Below are positions 1-5,150 of a stretch of DNA of 5,150 bases, piece by piece (the first letter of the stretch is position 1; every line of letters starts with the position of its first letter). Made by a program: the position numbers and the translations under genes. Origin of the DNA: an uncultured Lachnospiraceae bacterium (GTDB lineage Bacteria; Bacillota; Clostridia; Lachnospirales; Lachnospiraceae); contig CADCPJ010000099.1 of assembly GCA_902803245.1 (NCBI GenBank), positions 1 to 5,150 on the forward strand. Direction: 5' to 3'. The notes under the pieces were generated by a model. The model saw only the letters and a list, made by a program, of their open reading frames with translations. It made no database searches and had not been told where the DNA came from.

Positions 1-1
1 C

Positions 2-2350
2 TCAGTGGTTCCTGTAGTAGTTGATCAGGCAGCCGTCGAGGATGATCTCCCTCTCGTCGTCCGTCAGGTCGCCGAGGGCGAGGGCAAAATCCTTCGTCCC
101 GCCGTCCTTCACCGCCACGGCCCGGATCTCGTCCGTCTTCTCCCTGACCGCAGTCCTTATGCCCGGGACAAAGATCCAGTCGCCGTCCGCAAACGGAAGC
201 TCTCCCTCCGGAATGAGGAACGGAAGCATGCCCCAGTTGATCAGGTTGGAGCGGTATCTCTTGGTCGCATACTCATTTGCGATATTTGCCCAGCCGCCGA
301 GCACCTTCTGGCAGGACGCGGCCTGCTCGCGGGCGCTGCCGTCACCCGGCTTCACCGCGAAGATCGTCGATCCGATCCCCGTATTTGCAAATGACGCCTC
401 CGGGCAGCTCCTTTGCACCGCCTCAAGCACGCCGGCGATCTCCGGAAGGGCGTCTGTGACGAGCCTGCCGGCGCTTCCCGTCGTCCCGGCCTCAAGCGCC
501 TCCTCCCTCGCAATCTCGCCATTACAGGGAGAACCCGCGTTCCCGGTGCATCTGCCCTCGAGCGCCTCCTCCCTCGCAATCTCGCCCTTCTGAACCGCCT
601 GCGCCTTCCCGACGTAAGCGGGATCCTTGCGGGACAGCGCGAAAGAAGCCAGCTTCAGCGGGTTGGAGCGGTAAGAGGAAGTCTCGCCGGACGGAATCAG
701 CTCGTCGGTGGTGGTCACCGGGTCGTGGATCTCGGAGACGACCTTTATGAGGAGGTTCTCCGGCAGGGCAGCCATCTTCGGCCAGTCCTTGATGTTCGGC
801 CCGAGGATCAGCTCCGCCGAAGGGTCAGGTATCCCCTTGCTGTCAAATACCCTGTTCTCATAGATCTTCGAGTCAAAGAAATAAGCCGGCCTTGTATATG
901 TCCCCGTGAATTCCTCCGCGCTTGTGAGCCTTCCCTGATTTGCGGCGGTGGCGGCGATGGATCTCGCGTCCATGAGGGCCACGGAAGAGATCTGTCCCTC
1001 CTGCACCTTCGAGCCCTCGCGGTTCGGGAAATTCCTCGTGGAGTGCCGGATGGAAAATGCATTGTTCGAAGGCGTGTCCCCCGCGCCGAAGCACGGTCCG
1101 CAAAATGCGGTCTTCACGACAGTCCCGGTGTCGACCAGGTCGGCGAGAACGCCATTTTTCATAAGTTCCCTGTAGATCGGCATGGATGCAGGGTACACAT
1201 TCAGCGTGAAAATCCCGCTGCCGATGCTCTTTCCCCTCAGGATGTCCGCCGCGTCGCAGATGTTCTCGAATCCGCCGCCGGCGCAGCCCGCGATGATGCC
1301 CTGGTCGACCACAAGGCGTCCGTCCCGGATCTTGCCCGTGAGGTTCACCTCCACCTTGTCGCCGAAGGAGACCTTCGCGCGCTCCTCCGTCTCTTTGAGG
1401 ATCTCGTACGGGTGGTCGTTCACCTCGTCGATCGTGTAGACGCAGCTCGGGTGGTAGGGCATCGCGATCATCGGCTTCACGGTGCCAAGGTCGATCTCGA
1501 TGCAGCCGTCATAGTAGGCGGCAGAGGCGGGAGAGAGCCTCTTAAAGGCCTCCGGGCGGTTGTGGATGCGGAAGTACTCCTCCGTCTTATCATCTGTCTG
1601 CCAGATCGAGCTGAGGCAGGTGGTCTCCGTCGTCATGACGTCCACTCCGATGCGGAAGTCCATCGAGAGGTTCGAGAGGCCCGGCCCCACGAATTCCATG
1701 ACCTTGTTCTTCACATAGCCATTTTTAAAGACAGCGCCGATGATGGCGAGGGCCACGTCCTCGGGGCCCACTCCCGGATTCGGGCTGCCCGTCAGGTACA
1801 CCGCGACGACGCCCGGCATCCGGATGTCATAGGTGCGGCCAAGGAGCTGCTTGACGAGCTCCGGCCCGCCCTCTCCCATGGCCATGGTTCCCATCGCGCC
1901 GTAGCGGGTGTGGCTGTCGGAGCCGAGGATCATCTTTCCGCCGCCGGAGAGCATTTCCCTCGCGTACTGGTGAATGACCGCCTGCATCGGGGGCACATAG
2001 ACGCCGCCGTACTTCTTCGCTGCCGTGAGGCCGAAGACGTGGTCGTCCTCGTTGATCGTCCCGCCCACCGCGCACAGGGAGTTGTGGCAGTTGGTGAGGA
2101 CGTAGGGGATCGGAAACTTCTCAAGTCCGGAGGCGCGTGCCGTCTGGATGATGCCCACGTAAGTGATGTCGTGTGAGGTCAGCGCGTCGAATCTGATTCG
2201 GAGATCCTCGTCATTTCCGCTTTTGTTGTGGTTCTTCAGGATCCCATAGGCGATCGTCCCCTTCTTCGCTTCCTCCTTGGTAAGCGGGCACTCCCCCGAG
2301 ATTTCCGTTCCGTTCAGGAGGAAGACTCCCCCCTCGTGCAGTTTGATCAT
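2..2350 (-). CDS. ybhJ: Aconitase-superfamily hydratase, YbhJ-like
   Basis: A 782-residue protein with the full aconitase plan: three-domain [4Fe-4S] catalytic part, linker, then swivel domain. Visible motifs (numbered from the ATG at 2350) are DSHT near 144-147, cluster cysteines C356 (IAGCAGG), C417 and C420 (FCGPC), [12 protein letters not shown] near 437-448, swivel motif [10 protein letters not shown] at 546-555 and GDGSAREQ at 669-676, which matches the aconitase GxGSSREH substrate-serine loop. The N-terminal half ([39 protein letters not shown]) resembles E. coli YbhJ as I recall it. YbhJ-type enzymes are predicted hydratases with no established substrate; a cytoplasmic hydration/dehydration of a carboxylic acid is inferred. 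I chose the ATG at 2350 because TGGAGGA lies 7 nt upstream and the family N-terminus starts at [10 protein letters not shown]. The longer GTG start at 2404 would translate a palindromic repeat. The linker carries a duplicated [10 protein letters not shown] segment (residues 589-598 and 611-620). It is the last gene of the minus-strand series. Confidence 0.9.
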   Translation of the reverse strand: MIKLHEGGVFLLNGTEISGECPLTKEEAKKGTIAYGILKNHNKSGNDEDLRIRFDALTSHDITYVGIIQTARASGLEKFPIPYVLTNCHNSLCAVGGTINEDDHVFGLTAAKKYGGVYVPPMQAVIHQYAREMLSGGGKMILGSDSHTRYGAMGTMAMGEGGPELVKQLLGRTYDIRMPGVVAVYLTGSPNPGVGPEDVALAIIGAVFKNGYVKNKVMEFVGPGLSNLSMDFRIGVDVMTTETTCLSSIWQTDDKTEEYFRIHNRPEAFKRLSPASAAYYDGCIEIDLGTVKPMIAMPYHPSCVYTIDEVNDHPYEILKETEERAKVSFGDKVEVNLTGKIRDGRLVVDQGIIAGCAGGGFENICDAADILRGKSIGSGIFTLNVYPASMPIYRELMKNGVLADLVDTGTVVKTAFCGPCFGAGDTPSNNAFSIRHSTRNFPNREGSKVQEGQISSVALMDARSIAATAANQGRLTSAEEFTGTYTRPAYFFDSKIYENRVFDSKGIPDPSAELILGPNIKDWPKMAALPENLLIKVVSEIHDPVTTTDELIPSGETSSYRSNPLKLASFALSRKDPAYVGKAQAVQKGEIAREEALEGRCTGNAGSPCNGEIAREEALEAGTTGSAGRLVTDALPEIAGVLEAVQRSCPEASFANTGIGSTIFAVKPGDGSAREQAASCQKVLGGWANIANEYATKRYRSNLINWGMLPFLIPEGELPFADGDWIFVPGIRTAVREKTDEIRAVAVKDGGTKDFALALGDLTDDEREIILDGCLINYYRNH
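491..586. repeat. In-frame direct repeat inside the hydratase gene
   Basis: A 30-bp segment at 491-520 recurs at 557-586 with 29 of 30 bases identical (the difference is at 494/560). The period is 66 bp, exactly 22 codons. Both copies encode [10 protein letters not shown], and the residues that follow are also alike (GRCTGNAGS versus AGTTGSAGR). It is therefore an older 22-residue tandem duplication with a well-preserved core. It lies in the stretch following the conserved [10 protein letters not shown]...[15 protein letters not shown] region of the swivel domain and before [12 protein letters not shown], where length variation is easiest to tolerate. Confidence 0.85.
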
Positions 2351-2356
2351 TTTCAT

Positions 2357-2363
2357 TCCTCCA
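2357..2363 (-). promoter_or_regulatory. Ribosome binding site of the hydratase
   Basis: TGGAGGA on the minus strand. Its GGAGG core is 7 nt from the ATG at 2350 but only 1 nt from the ATG at 2356, and it lies downstream of the GTG at 2404. It therefore selects the 2350 start (MIKLHEGG). Confidence 0.75.
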
Positions 2364-2375
2364 TACGTGATAAAG

Positions 2376-2404
2376 GTGACAGTGGGGACAGTCCCCATTG
2401 TCAC
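2376..2404. repeat. REP-like imperfect palindrome, 29 bp
   Basis: Two 14-bp arms (GTGACAGTGGGGAC and GTCCCCATTGTCAC) flank a single central A. Thirteen of 14 positions pair; the exception is a G-T pair in the plus-strand reading. It lies in the 97-bp gap between the regulator stop and the hydratase start. On the minus strand it is followed by CTTTATCACG rather than a T-run, so it does not look like an intrinsic terminator. The GTGACA...GGGGAC/GTCCCC form resembles dispersed REP-type palindromes that I associate with bacterial genomes carrying TnpA-REP (Y1) proteins; that link is recollection and is not shown here. It could act as an RNA stem that separates or stabilises parts of a shared transcript. 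Confidence 0.65.
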
Positions 2405-2447
2405 GTTTTCTCTGCGCAGCAGACAATTTCGTTAGCGACTGTAAGGT

Positions 2448-3353
2448 TCAGCCGGCCTTGTTCCTCATGCAGGTGGCGATCATCATCGCAAGCTTTAAGA
2501 CCACAGCGTCATCAAAGGTTCTCAGATCAAGTCCCGTCGACTGGTGAAGCTTCTCGAGCCGGTACACCAGCGTGTTGCGGTGCACGTAGAGCTGCCGCGC
2601 CGTCTCCGAGATATTCAAGTTGTTCTCGAAAAATGCATCAACGATCTGTTTCGTGTCCTCATCGAAGTCGTCCGGGCTCCCCTCGCCAAACACCTCTTTT
2701 AAGAAGAGGCGGCAGGATTCCTCCGGGAGATCGTGGATCAGCCTCCCGATCCCGAGCTGGTCGTACCGAAGCACGGTCTCGCTGCTGTAGAAAATCCTTC
2801 CGATTTCAAGGGAAATGAGGGCATCCCGGAAGGCCTGCGGCATATCCCTTATGTTCTCGATCGGGCTCGTGTATCCCACCCGTGCGCTGATCATGGCCTC
2901 CATGCTGAGCATGTCCACGATGGTGTGGGCGGCGGACAGGATCGTCTCCCCCGAGTCCCTCGGCCCGAGAGCCTTGATGAGGATCATATGCCGCTCATCG
3001 AGAAGCGCAAACTGGTCGCCCGACTTCAGCGCGAACATCTGCTTCAGGATCCGCTCCGCCTGCTCCGTGCTGGCGCCCTTCAGCTCTATCACGTAGAGAA
3101 GGCGCTTTCCGTGCTCGGCGATGTGGAACCGCGAGGCCGCGGCGTAGAGGTCCGCCTCCGAGACATTTCCGTAGAGCAGGTTTCTCAGGAAATTGCTGCG
3201 GTCATATTTCTCCCGCCAGGCGGCAGAAAGCATCTCGATTTTTTCGCATGTATCCTCAGGGAGGTTATCCCCGTCCCCCTCGATCCGAAGCTCAAGCCCC
3301 GTCAGTTTTTTCAGTTCGGCGAGGGTTCTCGTCAGTTCGTCCCGTTCTCTCAT
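2448..3353 (-). CDS. PucR/CdaR-family transcriptional regulator
   Basis: A 301-residue cytoplasmic DNA-binding regulator. The C-terminal 60 or so residues carry the PucR-type helix-turn-helix signature: NLNISETARQLYVHRNTLVYRL, then EKLHQSTGLDLRTFDDAVVLKLA. The middle region (YVIELKGA through FALLDERHMILIKAL to ARVGYTSPIENI) fits the GGDEF-like domain common in CdaR/PucR proteins. The N-terminus is a short charged helix, possibly a coiled coil, leading into LTGLELRIEGD. It lacks the long diacid or purine sensor region of larger family members, so the ligand cannot be read from sequence. The start is uncertain. The ATG at 3353 has GGGAGG 15 nt upstream (long), while a TTG at 3365, adding four residues, has it only 3 nt away (short). 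I prefer the ATG. It lies between the deaminase and hydratase genes and is the likely controller of both. Confidence 0.87.
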   Translation of the reverse strand: MRERDELTRTLAELKKLTGLELRIEGDGDNLPEDTCEKIEMLSAAWREKYDRSNFLRNLLYGNVSEADLYAAASRFHIAEHGKRLLYVIELKGASTEQAERILKQMFALKSGDQFALLDERHMILIKALGPRDSGETILSAAHTIVDMLSMEAMISARVGYTSPIENIRDMPQAFRDALISLEIGRIFYSSETVLRYDQLGIGRLIHDLPEESCRLFLKEVFGEGSPDDFDEDTKQIVDAFFENNLNISETARQLYVHRNTLVYRLEKLHQSTGLDLRTFDDAVVLKLAMMIATCMRNKAG

Positions 3354-3368
3354 GGATCTGTACAAATG

Positions 3369-3374
3369 CCTCCC
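3369..3374 (-). promoter_or_regulatory. Candidate ribosome site of the regulator, poor spacing
   Basis: GGGAGG on the minus strand is the only strong Shine-Dalgarno match before the regulator. It sits 15 nt from the ATG at 3353 and 3 nt from the TTG at 3365, so neither start has ideal spacing. Confidence 0.4.
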
Positions 3375-3394
3375 GGTGCTTCCGCCCGTGTTAT

Positions 3395-3492
3395 CCGGTA
3401 TTTTCCCGTCTCAAATGACTGCCGGTACCGCTCTGCGGTCTTCTCCGTCTCGAGTCGTCACCGGTACCGCTCTGCGATCTTCTCCGTCTCGA
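3395..3492. repeat. Triplicated 3' end of the deaminase gene
   Basis: A 32-bp segment at 3461-3492, which encodes the last residues of the deaminase (ETEKIAERYR), recurs at 3422-3453 with 31 of 32 bases identical (the difference is at 3438/3477). The period is 39 bp, or 13 codons. A third, degenerate copy at 3395-3415 has lost 12 bp in frame: FETGKYR corresponds to FETEKIAERYR. The extra copies lie beyond the stop codon, in the spacer before the regulator. They account for most of that 104-bp spacer. Confidence 0.85.
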
Positions 3493-4744
3493 AGAGCACC
3501 CGCTCCGCGTCAATGGTCGTGTACTCACCGTCTCTATATACAAACTCCCCTTCGATCAGCACGTCCGAGACCTCATATCCGGAGGCCGAGTAGGCGAGGG
3601 CCGCCTTCCTGTTGTAGAGCGGGCGCATCGTCGGGGCGTTCTCGTCAATGAGCACGAGATCCGCGGTTCTGCCCTCTTCGACCCGGCCGAGGTCGTCCCT
3701 TCCGATGGCCCTGGCGCCATTTGCCGTGGCGATCTCAAGAGTCTCCTCAGCCGTCAGGGCGAGGGCGTCCTTCGTCACGCCTTTCTGTCCCATCGTGAGG
3801 AGCCTCATCTCGGTGAAGAGATTGAGCGCGTTGTTGCTGGCCGCGCTGTCCGTGCCGATTGCGACCTGGAGGCCTTCCTTCAGCATCCGGTGAACGGGGG
3901 CGAAGCCGTTTGCCAGCTTCAGATTGCTGGCGGGGTTCGTCACGACGTGCACATTCGGCCGGGCGAGCAGGGCGTAGTCCTCATCCGCGAGATAAACGCA
4001 GTGGGCGAGGAGAATATCCCTGTCAAGGAGTCCGAGCTTTTCAAGGTAAGCGGTCGGAGTGAGGCCATGCTCGGCGATGCAGGACCGGAACTCGTGCTCG
4101 GTCTCCGCCAGATGGATGTTGACCCTCATTCCCTTCTCCGCCGCAAGATCGGAGACATAGGAGAGAAGATCCTCCCCACAGGTGTAGATGGCGTGCGGGC
4201 CGAGCGCAAAATCGCAGAGCGCCCCGATCGTCTTTCCGTATTCCATCTCGTCAAATGCCTCGTCGAGGCGTCTCTTCGCGGCCTCGTCGGAGCGGCTCTG
4301 TCCCACAAGCCCGCGGGAAATGAGGGCGCGCATGCCGCTGTCCGCGCACGCCTGCACCGCCATCCTCGGGAACATCTGCATGTCGACGAAGGTCGTCGTG
4401 CCGGTTCGAATCATTTCCATGATGGAGAGCAGGTTGCCCCAGTAGGCGTCGTCCGCCGTCAGGGAATCCTCGATGGGAGTGATCCGGTCGAAGAGCCAGG
4501 TCTCAAACGGCACGTCGTCCGCGTAGTTCCTCATGAGGGACATATAGGCGTGGGTGTGGCAGTTGATGAGGCCGGGCATGAGGGTCTTTGAGGAGCAGTC
4601 CAGCACTTCGTCCGCTTCCCATCCGTCGGCCGCGCCTTCTCCCGCCGCGCATATGGCGGCAATCCGTCCGCCGTCGACCTTCACGTCACTCCGCTCGTCC
4701 TCCGGGCGGTCAAGCAGATGTACATTTTTCAACAGTATGCTCAT
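3458..4744 (-). CDS. mtaD: MTA/SAH deaminase-like amidohydrolase
   Basis: A 428-residue metal-dependent amidohydrolase (TIM barrel with a small beta-sandwich formed by the two ends). It closely resembles the 5-methylthioadenosine/S-adenosylhomocysteine deaminase family typified by Thermotoga TM0936. Visible metal ligands are H63 and H65 (NCHTHAYMSLMR), H201 (IHLAETEHE), H238? in the LLAHCVYL motif, and D289 (IGTDSAASNN). Likely catalytic or substrate residues are E204, H174 (GPHAIYTCGEDL), R134 (SRGLVG) and E92 (TPIED). NPASNLKLANGFAPVHRMLKEG is a strong family motif. The expected reaction is hydrolytic deamination of the adenine base to the inosyl product plus ammonia, in the cytoplasm, feeding SAH/MTA recycling. 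Related members deaminate other adenosine derivatives or guanine-like rings, so the substrate is not certain. The ATG at 4744 fits the family start (MSILLKN), but AAGGAGG is a long 14 nt upstream. Length is near that of TM0936-type enzymes. The 3' end is repeated downstream of the stop. Confidence 0.9.
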   Translation of the reverse strand: MSILLKNVHLLDRPEDERSDVKVDGGRIAAICAAGEGAADGWEADEVLDCSSKTLMPGLINCHTHAYMSLMRNYADDVPFETWLFDRITPIEDSLTADDAYWGNLLSIMEMIRTGTTTFVDMQMFPRMAVQACADSGMRALISRGLVGQSRSDEAAKRRLDEAFDEMEYGKTIGALCDFALGPHAIYTCGEDLLSYVSDLAAEKGMRVNIHLAETEHEFRSCIAEHGLTPTAYLEKLGLLDRDILLAHCVYLADEDYALLARPNVHVVTNPASNLKLANGFAPVHRMLKEGLQVAIGTDSAASNNALNLFTEMRLLTMGQKGVTKDALALTAEETLEIATANGARAIGRDDLGRVEEGRTADLVLIDENAPTMRPLYNRKAALAYSASGYEVSDVLIEGEFVYRDGEYTTIDAERVLFETEKIAERYR

Positions 4745-4758
4745 ATTATGTGTAAAAA

Positions 4759-4765
4759 CCTCCTT
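4759..4765 (-). promoter_or_regulatory. Ribosome binding site of the deaminase, long spacing
   Basis: A perfect AAGGAGG on the minus strand, 14 nt from the ATG at 4744. No ATG, GTG or TTG occurs in frame between them, so the start stands despite spacing longer than the usual 5-10 nt. Confidence 0.6.
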
Positions 4766-4770
4766 GAGAA

Positions 4771-4812
4771 ATATCTGGCTTGCTTTTATAGCATATCGGG
4801 CTTGCTTTTATA
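4771..4812. repeat. 20-bp direct repeat in the deaminase promoter region
   Basis: ATATCTGGCTTGCTTTTATA at 4771-4790 recurs as ATATCGGGCTTGCTTTTATA at 4793-4812, with 19 of 20 bases identical and a 22-bp period (about two helical turns). The two copies cover the best promoter-like boxes of the deaminase gene. This is compatible with tandem operator sites on one face of the helix, or simply with a local duplication. Confidence 0.75.
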
Positions 4813-4813
4813 A
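4785..4813 (-). promoter_or_regulatory. Candidate sigma-70-type promoter of the deaminase series
   Basis: On the minus strand there is an extended -10, TGC-TATAAA (hexamer at 4785-4790). A weak -35, TTATAA (4808-4813), sits 17 bp upstream, and further upstream is an A/T-rich tract that could act as an UP element. This predicts transcription starting near 4778 with a leader of about 35 nt containing the AAGGAGG. The -35 matches TTGACA at only three positions, as expected if an activator is needed. This is a prediction from sequence alone. Confidence 0.4.
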
Positions 4814-4891
4814 GTTTTTTTCTATATCTTTTTATATGTTTATATGTCTTTGATAAAGGCTTTATAAGAAAGAAACCGGTTCTCATCCATG

Positions 4892-4898
4892 AAAGGAG
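4892..4898 (+). promoter_or_regulatory. Ribosome binding site of the TSCPD gene
   Basis: AAAGGAG lies 8 nt before the ATG at 4907. An in-frame ATG at 4889 overlaps this site and has no Shine-Dalgarno of its own, so 4907 is the better start. Confidence 0.75.
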
Positions 4899-4906
4899 CA
4901 GCAGAT

Positions 4907-5146
4907 ATGGAATACAGACCCCAGGGAGTATGTTCACGGCTCATCTCATTCGACATTGTAGACGGAAAAGTCCGTGATGTAAAGTTTCAAGGTGGATGCA
5001 ACGGAAATACGAAGGGCATCTCATCCCTCGTGGAGGGCATGGACGCACAGGAAGTGATCTCCCGTCTGGAGGGCACGACCTGCGGGTTCCGCCCCACCTC
5101 CTGCCCGGACCAGCTGGCCAGGGCTCTGAAGTCGGCTCTCGCTTAA
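4907..5146 (+). CDS. TSCPD-domain protein, TIGR03905-like
   Basis: A 79-residue soluble protein that is a single TSCPD domain. The name-giving motif TSCPD is at 64-68, preceded by TTCGFRPTSC. Four cysteines, C9, C31, C59 and C66, are arranged as in the four-Cys TIGR03905 family of small proteins; a metal site is plausible but unproven. The N-terminal half reads MEYRPQGVCSRLISFDIVDGKVRDVKFQGGCNGNTKGIS, typical of the family. The same fold module occurs at the C-terminus of some B12-dependent ribonucleotide reductases; the free-standing form has no established function. The start is set by AAAGGAG 8 nt upstream. It is transcribed away from the deaminase series and shares the intergenic region with it, which need not mean shared function. 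The stop TAA falls four bases before the window end. Confidence 0.9.
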   Translation: MEYRPQGVCSRLISFDIVDGKVRDVKFQGGCNGNTKGISSLVEGMDAQEVISRLEGTTCGFRPTSCPDQLARALKSALA

Positions 5147-5150
5147 GTGA

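Larger units (their letters stand above)
4745..4906. promoter_or_regulatory. Divergent AT-rich intergenic region
   Basis: A 162-bp gap between divergent starts, strikingly AT-rich against the GC-rich genes on both sides. It holds the 22-bp-period direct repeat at 4771-4812, a run of TATAT-like sequence at 4820-4846, and a short perfect palindrome (ATAAAG-G-CTTTAT, 4853-4865) upstream of the TSCPD gene. A plus-strand -10-like TATAAG lies at 4863-4868, but no convincing -35 accompanies it. I see no riboswitch-like structure or terminator here. Confidence 0.55.

Noticed and set aside
413..2176. A 587-codon open frame on the plus strand opposite the hydratase gene
   Set aside because: It is a shadow of GC-rich coding DNA. 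Its translation is rich in R, H, V and D without any recognisable domain, while the minus strand encodes a clear aconitase-family protein throughout.
2376..2404. Intrinsic terminator between regulator and hydratase
   Set aside because: The hairpin is strong but has no T-run on the minus-strand side, so it was called as a REP-like palindrome instead.
2351..2404. N-terminal extension of the hydratase from the GTG at 2404
   Set aside because: The extension translates the palindrome, has no Shine-Dalgarno, and precedes a well-placed GGAGG that serves the ATG at 2350.
3890..4591. A 233-codon plus-strand open frame opposite the deaminase gene
   Set aside because: The minus strand encodes the complete deaminase with all its motifs. 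The antisense product is low-complexity and has no good ribosome site.
3458..4744. SsnA-type aminohydrolase
   Set aside because: The PGLINCHTHAYMSLMRNYADD, FETWLFDRITPIED and NPASNLKLANG motifs fit the MtaD/TM0936 branch, and the characteristic SsnA N-terminal HNHFYSGL motif is absent.
4745..4906. A riboswitch (SAM, SAH or purine type) ahead of the deaminase
   Set aside because: The predicted leader is only about 35 nt and no aptamer-like set of helices is visible.

Overview
The window is GC-rich coding DNA with strong Shine-Dalgarno sequences. It carries four complete genes: three on the minus strand, read right to left, and one divergent gene on the plus strand. The mix of an MtaD-type deaminase, a PucR/CdaR-type regulator, a YbhJ-like aconitase-family hydratase and a TIGR03905-like TSCPD mini-protein, with AAGGAGG-type ribosome sites, suggests a GC-rich member of the Clostridia, perhaps gut-associated. 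This assignment is inferred from gene content only; there is no rRNA or other marker in the window.

Layout from the right. The AT-rich divergent intergenic region (4745-4906) separates the TSCPD gene (4907-5146, plus) from a minus-strand series: an amidohydrolase close to 5-methylthioadenosine/S-adenosylhomocysteine deaminase (3458-4744), a PucR/CdaR-type regulator (2448-3353), and a large aconitase-superfamily hydratase of the YbhJ type (2-2350). The spacers are about 100 bp each, so the three could form one transcription unit, but each spacer contains repeat structure that could separate expression. The deaminase probably removes the amino group from the adenine of SAH/MTA-like nucleosides. 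The hydratase keeps the aconitase Fe-S cysteines and swivel motifs, but its substrate is unknown. The regulator between them is the obvious candidate to control both. No established pathway joins the three, so a shared pathway is a hypothesis.

No mobile element, CRISPR array, RNA gene or defence system is visible. What stands out is short-repeat structure: (a) the 3' end of the deaminase gene is repeated beyond its stop codon, once nearly perfectly and once with an in-frame deletion, and the reading frame stays open beyond the stop to an ATGA overlap with the regulator start; (b) a 66-bp-period in-frame duplication lies in the linker of the hydratase; (c) a 20-bp direct repeat with 22-bp period lies in the deaminase promoter region; (d) a 29-bp REP-like palindrome lies just upstream of the hydratase and creates a misleading upstream GTG start. 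These are the points worth checking; I see no convincing undescribed multi-gene system.
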